The position numbers were made by a program, and so were the translations under genes. Below are positions 52,554-62,736 of a stretch of 64,000 nt of DNA, piece by piece. Within the stretch, counting starts at the first letter, position 1, and each line of letters opens with the position of its first letter. The DNA lies in assembly GCF_023923225.1 (NCBI RefSeq), contig NZ_CP099489.1, forward strand, positions 2,480,001-2,544,000, read 5' to 3'. A model generated the notes under the pieces. That model made no database searches, was not told the origin of the DNA, and saw nothing but the letters and a program-made list of their open reading frames with translations. The DNA is from Ornithinimicrobium faecis (GTDB taxonomy: Bacteria > Actinomycetota > Actinomycetes > Actinomycetales > Dermatophilaceae).

Positions 52554-54323
52554 TCAGAGGTCCTTCGGCTCCTCGTGCTGCTCCGAGGCCACGTGGAACT
52601 CGTCTGCGTCGGCCTTGATCTCGGAGACCTCGTCACCGAGCTGACGCAGCAGCGCGTGGCGCTCCTCGCGACGTGTCCGCTGCTCGCCCGGGTGCGGGAC
52701 CGGAGCAGCGGCCAGCAGCCGCTGGGTGTATTCCTCCTGGGGGTTCATCAGCACCTGCTCTCGCGGGCCAGCCTCGACGACCTTGCCGTTCTGCAGCACG
52801 ACGACCTGGTGCGCCAGCAGGTCGATGACCGCCAGGTCGTGGCTGATGAACAGGCAGGCGAACTTGTAGCGCGCCTGCAGGTCGCTGAAGATGTTGAGCA
52901 CCTTGGCCTGCACGGACACGTCCAGGGCGGACGTGGGCTCGTCGGCCACGAGCAGCTCCGGGTCGAGAGTCAGGGCGCGGGCGATGGAGATGCGCTGTCG
53001 CTGTCCACCGGAGACCTCGTGCGGATAGCGGTTGAAGACCTCGCGCGGGAGCTCGACGGCGTCCAGCAACTCGTAGACCTTCGCCTCCTGCTCCTTGCGG
53101 TTGCCGACCTTGTGCACGACCATCGGCTCGCTGATGCACTCACCGATCGGCAGGCGCGGGTTCAGCGACGCGGCCGGGTCCTGGAAGATGACGCCGATGC
53201 GTCGGCGGATCGGCTTGAGCTGCTTGCGGTTCATCCCGGTGATGTCCTGCCCGAGCAGACGGAACGACCCGCCCGCAGCCGGGATCAGGCCCAGGGCGCA
53301 GCGCCCGATCGTCGACTTGCCGGAGCCCGACTCACCGACCAGGCCGACGATCTCGCCCTGGCGGACCTGGAAACTGACGTCGTCAACCGCGCGGAACGGC
53401 GGCTTGCCGAGCCGGTGATACTCGATCACCAGGTTCTCCAGGTCGATCGCCAGATCGGCCTGGTCGTCGACCGTGTCCTCGCTGATGTTGATGCCCATCT
53501 GCGAGCGGCCAGCACCCAGGCGGGGCACGGACGACAGGAGCATCTTGGTGTAGTCGTGCTGCGGGTTGAGCAGCACCTCATCGGCCGTGCCGGTCTCGAC
53601 CAGGTCACCCTTGAACATCACGGCGACGCGGTCGGCCATGTCGGCCACGACCCCCATGTTGTGGGTGATCAGCAGGATGCCGGTGTTGAGCTTGTCCTTC
53701 AGGGACCGCAGCAGGTCGAGGATGTCGGCCTGGACCGTGACGTCCAGGGCCGTCGTTGGCTCGTCGGCGATGATGACCTTCGGGTCGCAGCTGATCGCGA
53801 TCGCGATCACGACGCGCTGGCGCTGGCCGCCGGAGAGCTCGTGCGGGTATTGCTTCATGCGGCGGTCTGGCTCAGGGATGCCGACCATGTCCAGCAGCTC
53901 GATGGCTCGTCGCACCGCAGCCTTGCCCGACGCGATGCCGTGCAGCTCGAGGGCCTCGGTCATCTGGGTGCCGATCGTCAGCACCGGGTTCAGAGCCGTC
54001 ATCGGCTCCTGGAAGACCATCGCGATGTCGTTGCCGCGCAGACGCCGCATGGCGCCCTCGGACAGCTGACGGATCCCCCGTCCGTTGACGGTGATCTCAC
54101 CGCCGATCCGCGCGTTGCTCGGCAGCAGCCGCATGGCCGTCATCGACGTCACGGACTTGCCGGAGCCGGACTCGCCGACCAGGGCGACGACCTCACCGGG
54201 GTTGACGTGCAACGACACGCCCTTGACTGCGTGGACGGAGCCGAACTCGGTGGAGAACCGGACGTCGACGTCCGTGAAGTCGAGAACGGCACCTGAGGTG
54301 TGGTCAGTGGTGGGTGCAGTCAT
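52554..54323 (-). CDS. Dual ATPase of a peptide/nickel-type ABC importer
   Basis: The 589-residue protein fuses two ATPase domains, DppD-like and DppF-like. The first has [12 protein letters not shown] and [15 protein letters not shown]; the second has [15 protein letters not shown] and [15 protein letters not shown]. Each is followed by a Walker B with DEPTTALD or DEPTSALD. It powers the two permeases encoded upstream, and its start overlaps the DppC-like stop by 1 bp (TGATG). Confidence 0.94.
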   Translation of the reverse strand: MTAPTTDHTSGAVLDFTDVDVRFSTEFGSVHAVKGVSLHVNPGEVVALVGESGSGKSVTSMTAMRLLPSNARIGGEITVNGRGIRQLSEGAMRRLRGNDIAMVFQEPMTALNPVLTIGTQMTEALELHGIASGKAAVRRAIELLDMVGIPEPDRRMKQYPHELSGGQRQRVVIAIAISCDPKVIIADEPTTALDVTVQADILDLLRSLKDKLNTGILLITHNMGVVADMADRVAVMFKGDLVETGTADEVLLNPQHDYTKMLLSSVPRLGAGRSQMGINISEDTVDDQADLAIDLENLVIEYHRLGKPPFRAVDDVSFQVRQGEIVGLVGESGSGKSTIGRCALGLIPAAGGSFRLLGQDITGMNRKQLKPIRRRIGVIFQDPAASLNPRLPIGECISEPMVVHKVGNRKEQEAKVYELLDAVELPREVFNRYPHEVSGGQRQRISIARALTLDPELLVADEPTSALDVSVQAKVLNIFSDLQARYKFACLFISHDLAVIDLLAHQVVVLQNGKVVEAGPREQVLMNPQEEYTQRLLAAAPVPHPGEQRTRREERHALLRQLGDEVSEIKADADEFHVASEQHEEPKDL

Positions 54324-55369
54324 CAGTCGCTCCTGCTCTGGCGGGGGTCAAAGGCGTCACGGAGGCCGTCACCGAGGAAGTTCACCGACAGCGCGATGCC
54401 CAGGATGATCATGCCGGGCCACCAGAAGAGCCACGGACGCACCGTGAAGCTGTTCTGATAGATGGAGATGAGCTGGCCCAGCGAGGTGTCCGGCGGCTTC
54501 ACGCCGAACCCGAGGAAGCTCAGCGCACTCTCCAGCAGGATGACGGACGCGATCGTCAGGGTGGCGCTCACGATGATCGTGCCCATCGTGTTGGGCAGGA
54601 TGTGCTTGAAGATGATCCGCCACGGTGACGTGCCGACCGCCTCTGCTGCGGTGACGAAGTCTCGCTCCCGGAGCGAGAGGACCTCACCGCGCACCAGACG
54701 CGCCAGACCGGTCCAGGAGACCAGGCTCAGCATGATCGCCAGCGGCCAGATGCCACCGCCACTGATCTGGCCCAGGACCGCAGCCATGACCAGCAGCGGG
54801 ATCACGATGAGCAGGTCGGTGATGCGCATCAGCAGCGACTCGACCCACCCGCGGAAGTATCCGGCGATGGCGCCGATCAGGGTGCCGATGATCGTCGTGA
54901 CGATGCCGACCGCAAAGGCAATGATCATCGACCGCTGGGTCCCGCGCATGACCAGCGCGAAGTAGTCCTTGCCGGCGTTCTCCTGGCCGAAGGGCTGCTC
55001 GCCCCACGAGGGCGGGAAGAACCCGAGGGTGGGACGCCCGCCGTCCACAACCGTGGCCGCGGAGTAGTAGTCCTTGCCCCACCAGCCCGGCAGAAAGCCG
55101 TAACCGATCGAGCTGAAGGCCATGATGGTGATGAAGAGCAGGAGCCCCAGCGAGATCATTGCGCCCCTGTGCCGGAAGAACCGGCGCCGGATCAACTCAC
55201 CCTGCGAGTAGGACTTCTGGGTCAGGTCGATCTGCTTCTCGACCGAGAGCTCGTCGCCCATCACCGTGTCTCGGTGCTGCACTGCGGCGGGGTCGTGCTG
55301 GTCGGGGATCGGGGACAGGTGTTCCTGACCGCTGCCCGGGATCTCGGGCTTGTCGTTGTCGTCACTCAT
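54323..55369 (-). CDS. DppC-type ABC permease
   Basis: The 348-residue permease has a ~65-residue cytoplasmic N-terminus, then six membrane segments. The BPD_transp_1 loop is DFVTAAEAVGTSPWRIIFKHILPNTMG. It ends SFLGFGVKPPDTSLGQLISIYQNS.., typical of DppC/OppC. It forms the channel with the next gene's product. Confidence 0.94.
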   Translation of the reverse strand: MSDDNDKPEIPGSGQEHLSPIPDQHDPAAVQHRDTVMGDELSVEKQIDLTQKSYSQGELIRRRFFRHRGAMISLGLLLFITIMAFSSIGYGFLPGWWGKDYYSAATVVDGGRPTLGFFPPSWGEQPFGQENAGKDYFALVMRGTQRSMIIAFAVGIVTTIIGTLIGAIAGYFRGWVESLLMRITDLLIVIPLLVMAAVLGQISGGGIWPLAIMLSLVSWTGLARLVRGEVLSLRERDFVTAAEAVGTSPWRIIFKHILPNTMGTIIVSATLTIASVILLESALSFLGFGVKPPDTSLGQLISIYQNSFTVRPWLFWWPGMIILGIALSVNFLGDGLRDAFDPRQSRSD

Positions 55370-55423
55370 GGGATCCTCCGAAGGAAGTCGGGGCGGGCTG
55401 GCTGGTCACGGCGGTCCACCAGC

Positions 55424-56941
55424 TCACGTCCGGATCCGCGGGTCGAGGAAGGCGTAGGAGATATCCGCGATCATGTTCATCAGCACGGCCGCGGTGCCGG
55501 TCACCAGATAGAAGGCCATGACCGGCCCGGGGTCAACTCGCGTCAACCCCTCCTGGAACATCGCCCCCATGCCTTTCCAGCCGAAGACGGACTCGGTGAC
55601 CACCGCGCCACCGATCAGACCGGCGAAGTCGAAGGCCACGATCGTCGTGATCGGGATCAGCGCGTTGCGCAGGGCGTGCTTGGTGATGACGACCCGCTCC
55701 GAGAGGCCCTTGGACCTGGCGGTGCGGACGTAGTCCTGGCGGATCGTCTCCAGCATCGAGGCTCGGGTGTAGCGGCTGTAGCTCGCCAGTGAGATGACGG
55801 TCAGCACGATGGTCGGCAGGATCAACTGCACGCCCCAGTCCCAGACTCCGGTCCAGAAGGGACCCTCAAAGTTGGGAGACCCACTGCCGATGGTCGAGAT
55901 GGGCCGGGCCTTGCGGTCCAGGAACGGACCCCAGTTGCGCAGGAGCTGGTCGAGCCCGGTGGCGCCGGCGAACGCGACGGCCGTCCCGATCGAGACCCAG
56001 ATGGCGATGCTCTTGTCCCAACCGCCCCAGAACCACCCGATGATGATGGCCGAGGCGACGCTGATGGCGAGCATCAGCAGCAGCAGCGGATAGGTGGGGG
56101 CCTCGATCCAGCCGCTAAAGATGAAGGTGCCCACGACGCCGACGGCGATGGTGGTCAGCCCGGCGTAGAGGATCTTCATGTTGCCCCGGCCGACGGTCAG
56201 GTAGGTGAGCAGCACCGCGGCGCCGAGCGCGATCAGGATGATCAGGCCCAGGCCGAGCGCTGGCTGGCGCCACCAGTCGACCTGGTCGAAGTAGGTGACG
56301 GCGCCGAAGGCCACGAGGGCGGACACCGCGAAGGTGATGAGTTTGCGGCGCAGGTCTCCACCGAGCAGGGAGGCGAGCACCAGCCCGAAGAGCACCCCGA
56401 TGATGATCGCCGCTGTTAATGAGACTGATGGATCAGCGATCCAGTTGTTGAAGCGGATGGCGCCGTATTCCTTGAGCAGCACCGCGACCCAGAACACCGG
56501 GAGGGAGAAGAACAGGAAGGCAGCGAAGGTGACGATGTAGTCGAACCCGGAGTACTGCCGGATGGCGGCCAGGATGCCCATCGTGATCCCGATGATGATC
56601 GCGAGGGCGGTGGCCAGGGTGACCAGGCGCAGCGTGCTGCCGGCGGCGTTCATCAAGGCGGTCCCGATGTCTGCGCCACGCGAGTCCAGGCCCAGATCAC
56701 AGCGCAGGGCCGCACACTTGCCGACGCCCACGACCCACATCCAGTAGCGGACGTACCACGGCTCGTCGAGGTTCATGTTCCGGGTGCGGGCCGCCATCAA
56801 CTGCTCGCGGTTGCGGTCGCGACTCTCGCGGAGGTCCTCCAGTGGGTCACCGGAGAAGACGGTGATGAAGAACAGGAAGACGGATCCCAGCACAAGGATC
56901 AGCGCCGAAACGCCCAACCTGCGCAAGATAAATCGGAGCAC
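55424..56941 (-). CDS. DppB-type ABC permease with a large inserted membrane region
   Basis: The 505-residue permease has the DppB start (MLRFILRRLGVSALILVLGSVFLFFITVFSGDP) and end (DYVRTARSKGLSERVVITKHALRNALIPITTI; GAVVTESVFGWKGMGAMFQEGL; ISYAFLDPRIRT). In its middle about 170 residues form extra hydrophobic segments (AIIIGVLFGLVLASLLGG, LGLIILIALGAAVLLTYLTVG, TTIAVGVVGTFIFSGWI, LLLLMLAISVASAIIIGWFW). Ordinary DppB has 310-340 residues. The insertion's role is unknown. Confidence 0.92.
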   Translation of the reverse strand: MLRFILRRLGVSALILVLGSVFLFFITVFSGDPLEDLRESRDRNREQLMAARTRNMNLDEPWYVRYWMWVVGVGKCAALRCDLGLDSRGADIGTALMNAAGSTLRLVTLATALAIIIGITMGILAAIRQYSGFDYIVTFAAFLFFSLPVFWVAVLLKEYGAIRFNNWIADPSVSLTAAIIIGVLFGLVLASLLGGDLRRKLITFAVSALVAFGAVTYFDQVDWWRQPALGLGLIILIALGAAVLLTYLTVGRGNMKILYAGLTTIAVGVVGTFIFSGWIEAPTYPLLLLMLAISVASAIIIGWFWGGWDKSIAIWVSIGTAVAFAGATGLDQLLRNWGPFLDRKARPISTIGSGSPNFEGPFWTGVWDWGVQLILPTIVLTVISLASYSRYTRASMLETIRQDYVRTARSKGLSERVVITKHALRNALIPITTIVAFDFAGLIGGAVVTESVFGWKGMGAMFQEGLTRVDPGPVMAFYLVTGTAAVLMNMIADISYAFLDPRIRT

Positions 56942-57065
56942 GGGGTTTTCCCTTCAAGAACTGGCCAGTTCCGTCAGGAACTGGACTGTGCCGTGGCCTC
57001 GGGTTGTGTGAGCCTAACGCTCCACCCTCGGGCTGTCACTCCGTCCGGATGGTGTGTCCGGGCGG

Positions 57066-57101
57066 ACTAGTGGGGCGGGACCAGGGTCCCGCCCCACTAG
57101 T
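57066..57101 (-). terminator. 17-bp perfect inverted repeat between binding protein and permease genes
   Basis: ACTAGTGGGGCGGGACC (57066-57082) and its exact reverse complement (57085-57101) are separated by 2 bp. It lies in the 225-bp gap between the family-5 binding-protein gene and the DppB-like gene. It is probably an attenuating terminator that lets more binding protein than permease be made. The plus- and minus-strand tails are not T-rich. Confidence 0.75.
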
Positions 57102-57166
57102 TGTGCGCTACAACGGTGTGTTAGCGGAGGTGACCGGCGCTAGCCGGTCGAGGGTCATGCACGAGA

Positions 57167-59092
57167 TCACTCGCTGCGGACCCACTGCTCTGCGTTCCAC
57201 GGCACACCAGTCTGGCTGGCGTTGAGGATGACGTTGTCGATGGTCGAGTCGTAGGCGACAACACCCGGGTGCGCGAAGACCGGGATGCTGTGCAGCGTGT
57301 TCCACGCCTCGGTCTCGATGATGGCCAGCTGCTCCTTCTGGACGTCCTCGTCCAGGGTGGTGGAGATGGTGTTCCACGCCTCGTCAGCAGCCTCGTTGAC
57401 CCAGCCACCGTAGTTGCCGGCGCCGTCGCTCTCGTACCAGAACGCCGAGCCGGTGACGGTGCCAGAGCCCGCCCACGCGAACAGGGCGATCTCCCAGTCA
57501 CCGGAGGACAGGACGTCACCCAGGCCCGGGGCCGAGGCGTCAACGATGGTGAAGCCGACCTGGTCACAGGACGCCTTGATCAGGGCGACCTCATCGACAC
57601 GACGCTGGTTGCCCGCGCCATAACCGATGCGGATCTCGGTGCCCTCCTCGAGACCGGACTCGGCGAACTTCTCCTTCGCCAACTCCAGGTCAACCTCGTC
57701 GTAACGACCGTCGTAGATGGCCGCGACGTGCTCGTCGTAGCCCTCCTGGAACGGGAACACCTCGCGGGAGTTCATGACCACCGCGTCCTCGGTGATCGGC
57801 TTGAGCAGGTTGTCCACGATCTGCTGACGCGGCACGCAGTGGGCGAACGCCTCGCGAGCAGCCAGACCACCCTCGCCCTCGGACCACGGGCTGCCCTCGG
57901 CGAAGTTGTAGTCGAGGTGCTCGAAGGTCATCGTGTCGCCGGTGTCCATGGTGATGGAGTCACCGAGGGCCTCGATCTGCTGCACCGTGTCCACGGTGGC
58001 CTGCGGCTCGATGATGTTGAGGTCACCGTTGCTCAGGGCCTGGACGTGCGTCTCCGGCGCGGCGAAGCGGAACGTCAGGTTCGACGTGGCCGGCGGCGGG
58101 CCCCAGTAGCTCGCGTTCGGGCCGAGGGTGACGTATTCACCGACGCTCCACTCAGCGCCGCCTGCGGGGTCGATGCTGTAGGGAGCGTTGGACAGCGCGA
58201 TGGTCGGGTCCGGCAGCGTCTTGTCCGGGGAGAGCCAGCCGGTGTTCCAGAACTCGGCGGCCGGTGCGATCGCGTCGGTGTCGCCCTCCTGGATTGCGGT
58301 GACGAGCTCCTCGGAGGTCATCCCGCTCTGCTCGGCAGCAACGTGGGCCGGCATGGCGCCACCGACGCTGAGCTCCCAGTCCGGGTAGGGCTCGGGGTAC
58401 TCGACCGTGAAGGTCTTGCCGTCGAGCTCACCCTGCGGGCCGTCCGGGTTGTACAGACCCCAGTCGGTCGCGACCGAGTTGAAGGCCGGGACGTAGTCCT
58501 CGAAGGCCGGGTCGTCCTCAGCCGGTGCCTCGCCGTAGATCGACGGCGGGTTGTTGGAGGCCCAGTCGAACAGGAAGTCGTTGTAGGTGACCGGCGTGCC
58601 GTCCTCCCAGACCGCCTCGTCGGAGATGGTGTACTCGACGGTCAGCGGGTCCTCGGAGACCATCTCATAGGAACCGAAGTCGGTGTCCGGGTAGATGGTG
58701 CCGTCGGTGCCGTAGTACCAGAAGCTGCTCCCCAGCCGGCTGGAGATGACCGAGTTGTAGACGGAGTTGGTCTCCACCGTGACCGAGTTCAGACCGGCCC
58801 ACTCGTCTGCGCCGACCGAGAAGAAGATGTTGTCTTCCTTGGTGGTGATCTCACCAAGGTCCGGCTTGGCGGAGTCACCAGCAGGCGCGGCATCCTCGCC
58901 GCCGCCAGAGGTCGCCTCGCTCTCGTCCTCCCCACCGGGAGCGGCAGACTCGCCGCCGTCGTCCTCCGAGCCCTCTTCGCTGCCCTGGCTGTCGTCCTGC
59001 GTCGGGTCCTCTTCGTCGGACCCGGACGTGCAAGCGGACAGCACCAGGGCTCCCGCGGCCACAATCGCCATGGTTGTGCGCCTGATCTTCAA
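57167..59092 (-). CDS. Family 5 extracellular solute-binding lipoprotein
   Basis: The 641-residue protein has a lipoprotein signal (MAIVAAGALVLSACTSG) and a long acidic linker (Glu/Asp/Ser). The peptide-binding SBP_bac_5 domain follows (YDGTPVTYNDFLFDWASNNPP-like segment, then FAESGLEEGTEIRIGYG and DVLSSGDWEIALFAWAGSG). The start is a TTG at 59092, with GGAGG directly upstream; an ATG a few codons in is possible. It is first in the operon and feeds the peptide-type ABC importer. Confidence 0.92.
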   Translation of the reverse strand: MKIRRTTMAIVAAGALVLSACTSGSDEEDPTQDDSQGSEEGSEDDGGESAAPGGEDESEATSGGGEDAAPAGDSAKPDLGEITTKEDNIFFSVGADEWAGLNSVTVETNSVYNSVISSRLGSSFWYYGTDGTIYPDTDFGSYEMVSEDPLTVEYTISDEAVWEDGTPVTYNDFLFDWASNNPPSIYGEAPAEDDPAFEDYVPAFNSVATDWGLYNPDGPQGELDGKTFTVEYPEPYPDWELSVGGAMPAHVAAEQSGMTSEELVTAIQEGDTDAIAPAAEFWNTGWLSPDKTLPDPTIALSNAPYSIDPAGGAEWSVGEYVTLGPNASYWGPPPATSNLTFRFAAPETHVQALSNGDLNIIEPQATVDTVQQIEALGDSITMDTGDTMTFEHLDYNFAEGSPWSEGEGGLAAREAFAHCVPRQQIVDNLLKPITEDAVVMNSREVFPFQEGYDEHVAAIYDGRYDEVDLELAKEKFAESGLEEGTEIRIGYGAGNQRRVDEVALIKASCDQVGFTIVDASAPGLGDVLSSGDWEIALFAWAGSGTVTGSAFWYESDGAGNYGGWVNEAADEAWNTISTTLDEDVQKEQLAIIETEAWNTLHSIPVFAHPGVVAYDSTIDNVILNASQTGVPWNAEQWVRSE

Positions 59093-59308
59093 TGTTCCTC
59101 CTATTGAGCGGACACTGCCACAGGCAGGTGCCCGGCCCCCATGGCCGGCACCCGACAGACCTGCAACGCGCCGGGGGTGTGCGAGAGACAAGGTATGCAC
59201 TCACTCGACCCAATACCAACACAAGTCGCCGCAAGGTGACCCGATCGTTATCGAGTTGATACGCAACCCTGCTGGGCCTGGATTCCCGGTGACCCGGGAG
59301 GGCTGCCG

Positions 59309-61429
59309 TCAGAGGTCGAGGTCTTGAGCGTCGAGACGGACCTCGAGGTCGCCAGCGGCCTTGCGCAGGCTCCGTGCCGCCCGCAGATCGCGCAGCACGC
59401 GCGGCAGGCCTGGGTCGTCAACAGGACCGCCGACATCTCCTCGCACCACCAGGCGCGCGATCTCCTTGGCTGAGCGCCCAGCCTCGGTGACCAACGGGCC
59501 GAGGACCTCGATGTCGCCGTGGCTCGTGTCGGCACGCAGGATCTCGGCCGCTCGAGTCACCGCGGCGGAGTCACCGGTCAGGGTGGCGGTGCGCCGCACG
59601 GGTGGCAGCCCCAGCTCGACCCGGTCCTCGAGCTCGCGGCGGGCCAACCAGGCCGGGTCCCAGCGCACCAGGGCCTCAACGGGTCGTTGACCCGCGTGCG
59701 GAGGCACGCCGGACAGCACCACACGCGCTGCGGGTCTGGTCAGCGCGGCCGCCGACAACCACCGCCGCAACGCCTCGACACCGGCCTCCAGCCCACCGCG
59801 GTCGAGCACCGCCCAACCGTCCAGCAGGAGAGCCGCCGTGTAGCCACGCTCGGCCACCGGCTCGGCGCCGGGTGTCGCGATCACGACGGCGGGCTCGTCG
59901 GGGACCGTCGCCAGGACCTGCGCTGCGCGTGACACCAGCACGCGTGCCCCGGGAAAGGCTCGACCGACCTCCTCTGCCGTCCGCTCCTCCCCCACGACAC
60001 CGGAGCGGCGTCGGGTGCCGCCACACTCTCGGCACGGGTGGCCGTCATCACCACGACCGCACCAGCCACAGGTCGGGTCGGCACCGGGGGCGACCATCCG
60101 CAGCGGCCCCGAGCAGGTGGCACACCGCAGCGGGGTGCGGCAGTGCTCGCAGCTCAGACTCACCAGATAACCCCGCCGCGGCACCTGGATCAGGACCGGG
60201 CCGTTCACCAGCCCGTCCTTGACCGCCCGCCACGCCACGCTGGGCAACCGAGCCGACGCCGCCGCCGCGTCCCGCTCCCCCTGGTGTCCCTCTCCTGCCA
60301 CGGTGATCCGCGGCACGCGGGCCGCTAGGGCAGGTGGCGCTGGTCGCACCTCAGGCAGATCACCGCGCTGGATCCAGTGCTGGATCTGCGATGTCCTGCT
60401 GTGCCCACCGACGAGCAGCCCGGCCCCGGCCAGGGCGGCACGGCGCCGCAGCACCTCACGCACGTGGGGGTAGGGCGCGCGCGGCTCCTGGAGGTTGTCG
60501 TCACCGTCGTCCCACCAGGCCACCAGACCCAGATCAGGCACCGGCGCGAAGGCAGCCGAGCGTGACCCGATCACCACCTTGACGTGACCTCGCAGCGACC
60601 GGAGCCAGGCGGCGTAGCGCTGCTCCGGGCCGAGGTCCGCGGTCAGCCGGACATAGCTGTCCGGGCCGAGGACCGCATCGAGCGCGGCGGCCAACCGGTC
60701 TAGGTCTCGGTGGTCGGGCAGCACGACGACGCTCGAGCGCCCCGACGCGTGCACCGCCGCGACCGCAGTGGCCAGGGCCCGTGGCCACCCCTGCAGCGCA
60801 CCTGCGTCCGGCACGGCCAACCAGGCGGCCCTGGGTGACTCCCCCGCGGCCAGCCGGCGCAGCAGTGCTGGCCCCGCCGGGTAGGCCTCCCAGCCGGACG
60901 TCTCCTCGGCGACAGTGTCGTCAACGTCCCTCGCGAGGTGGGGTGCAGGCTGCTCGGACTCGGACTCGGCCTCGGGCCGGAGCGGCAGGGACTTCTCGGC
61001 CCTGGCGTGTCGCGGTGGGATGGCCAGGCGCAGCACGTCGGCCATCGAGCCGGCGTAGTGGTCCGCCAGCTCCCGACAGAGCCGCGCGATGGACGGTGTC
61101 AGCACGACCTCGTCAGACACGACCTTCAACAGGGGAGCGAGCCGCCCGGTGTGTTCCGCCTCTGCGCGCCGTGCCAGGAGATAACCGTCCACGACTCGGC
61201 CGGCGAAACGCACCCGCACCCGCACCCCGGCCCGGGCGACCCGGTCGAGACCGGCCGGCACGGCATACTCAAAAGGCCGGTCCAGATGGGCCAGGTGACT
61301 GTCCACCGCCACCAGTGCCACGGCGTCCTCGCCGGCGACGGCAGCCCCCGAGGTGTCCGTGGTGGGCACCGCGGCCGTGGGCACAGACAAACCGGCCAGT
61401 GTTGGCTGGTCGGTGCTGTCGTCGGCCAT
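59309..61429 (-). CDS. priA: PriA-like primosome protein lacking helicase motifs
   Basis: The 706-residue protein has the PriA DNA-binding start (AHLDRPFEYAVPAGLDRVARAGVRVRVRFAGRVVDGYLLAR) and the paired zinc motifs of PriA (SCEHCRTPLRCATCSGPLR..CGWCGRG..PCRECGG). The Walker A (GVTGSGKTE in other PriA) is replaced by VHASGRSSVVVLP, and the DEEH box by WWDDGDDN. This ATPase-defective form is common in actinobacteria. The gene follows metK by 14 bp. Confidence 0.92.
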   Translation of the reverse strand: MADDSTDQPTLAGLSVPTAAVPTTDTSGAAVAGEDAVALVAVDSHLAHLDRPFEYAVPAGLDRVARAGVRVRVRFAGRVVDGYLLARRAEAEHTGRLAPLLKVVSDEVVLTPSIARLCRELADHYAGSMADVLRLAIPPRHARAEKSLPLRPEAESESEQPAPHLARDVDDTVAEETSGWEAYPAGPALLRRLAAGESPRAAWLAVPDAGALQGWPRALATAVAAVHASGRSSVVVLPDHRDLDRLAAALDAVLGPDSYVRLTADLGPEQRYAAWLRSLRGHVKVVIGSRSAAFAPVPDLGLVAWWDDGDDNLQEPRAPYPHVREVLRRRAALAGAGLLVGGHSRTSQIQHWIQRGDLPEVRPAPPALAARVPRITVAGEGHQGERDAAAASARLPSVAWRAVKDGLVNGPVLIQVPRRGYLVSLSCEHCRTPLRCATCSGPLRMVAPGADPTCGWCGRGDDGHPCRECGGTRRRSGVVGEERTAEEVGRAFPGARVLVSRAAQVLATVPDEPAVVIATPGAEPVAERGYTAALLLDGWAVLDRGGLEAGVEALRRWLSAAALTRPAARVVLSGVPPHAGQRPVEALVRWDPAWLARRELEDRVELGLPPVRRTATLTGDSAAVTRAAEILRADTSHGDIEVLGPLVTEAGRSAKEIARLVVRGDVGGPVDDPGLPRVLRDLRAARSLRKAAGDLEVRLDAQDLDL

Positions 61430-61443
61430 GGGAGCCCTGCGGC

Positions 61444-62658
61444 TCAGACGGCGGCCTGCAGGTCCTCGATCCGGTTGGTCTGCTCCCAGGTGAAGGGACG
61501 CTCGACCCCGGCGGCCTCGGTGCGGCCAAAGTGACCATAGGCCGCGGTCGGCTGGTAGATCGGGCGCAGCAGGTCCAGCTCCTCGACGATGGCCGCCGGA
61601 CGCAGGTCGAAGACCTTGGTGATGGCGTCCTGGATGCGCTCCACCGGCTGGGTCTCGGTGCCGAAGGTCTCAACATAGAGACCGACCGGGGTCGCCGTGC
61701 CGATCGCGTAGGCCACCTGGATCTCACAGCGACCGGCCAGGCCGGCTGCCACGACATTCTTGGCGACCCAGCGCAGGGCATAGGCGGCCGAGCGGTCGAC
61801 CTTGGAGGGATCCTTGCCGGAGAAGGCCCCACCACCGTGCCGGGCCATCCCGCCATAGGTGTCAACGATGATCTTGCGACCGGTCAGGCCGGCGTCACCC
61901 ATCGGTCCCCCGATGACGAACTTGCCGGTCGGGTTGATCAGGAGCCGGTGGTTGCCCGTGTCCAGCTGCAGCCCGTTGTCACGGGCGCGTTGCAGCACCG
62001 GCTCGATGACACGCGCCCGGATGTCCGGCTCGAGCTGGTCCCGCAGGCCGATGCCCTCGGCGTGCTGGGTGGACAGCACGATGGTGTCGAGACGCACCGC
62101 GCGGTCACCGTCGTATTCGATGGTGACCTGGGTCTTGCCGTCAGGGCGCAGATAGTCCAGCTCGCCGCTCTTGCGCACCTGGGTGAGCTGCTCAGCCAGG
62201 CGGTGCGCCAACCAGATCGGCACCGGCATGAGCTCAGGGGTGTCGTTGCAGGCATAACCGAACATCAGGCCCTGGTCGCCCGCACCCAACAGGTCATATT
62301 CGTCGGCCGAGGCGTTCTCACGCTGCTCATAGGCCGAGTCGACGCCCTGGGCGATGTCCACCGACTGCTCACCGATCGAGACCTGGACGCCGCAGGTGCG
62401 ACCGTCGAAGCCCTTGTTGGAGTTGTCGTAGCCGATGCCCAGGATCGTCTCGCGCACGATGCGTGGGATGTCGGCATAACCCGTGGTGCGCACCTCGCCC
62501 GCGACGTGCACCAGACCGGTGGTCACCAGCGTCTCGACGGCCACCCGGGAACCGCTGTCCTGGCGCAGCAACTCGTCCACGATGCCGTCACTGATCTGGT
62601 CACAGATCTTGTCGGGGTGACCCTCGGTGACGGACTCGGAGGTGAAGAGACGAGGCAC
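61444..62658 (-). CDS. metK: S-adenosylmethionine synthetase
   Basis: The 404-residue enzyme makes SAM from methionine and ATP. It has [44 protein letters not shown], and [26 protein letters not shown]. The GTG at 62658 has AGGAG 8 bp upstream. Normal length. Confidence 0.97.
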   Translation of the reverse strand: MPRLFTSESVTEGHPDKICDQISDGIVDELLRQDSGSRVAVETLVTTGLVHVAGEVRTTGYADIPRIVRETILGIGYDNSNKGFDGRTCGVQVSIGEQSVDIAQGVDSAYEQRENASADEYDLLGAGDQGLMFGYACNDTPELMPVPIWLAHRLAEQLTQVRKSGELDYLRPDGKTQVTIEYDGDRAVRLDTIVLSTQHAEGIGLRDQLEPDIRARVIEPVLQRARDNGLQLDTGNHRLLINPTGKFVIGGPMGDAGLTGRKIIVDTYGGMARHGGGAFSGKDPSKVDRSAAYALRWVAKNVVAAGLAGRCEIQVAYAIGTATPVGLYVETFGTETQPVERIQDAITKVFDLRPAAIVEELDLLRPIYQPTAAYGHFGRTEAAGVERPFTWEQTNRIEDLQAAV

Positions 62659-62736
62659 GGACGGAACTCCTGAGGTCGACGGTTGCTGCGAGCTGGGCGG
62701 GCGCCGGCACGACATTGCGCCCGACGGTGCTGCAGT

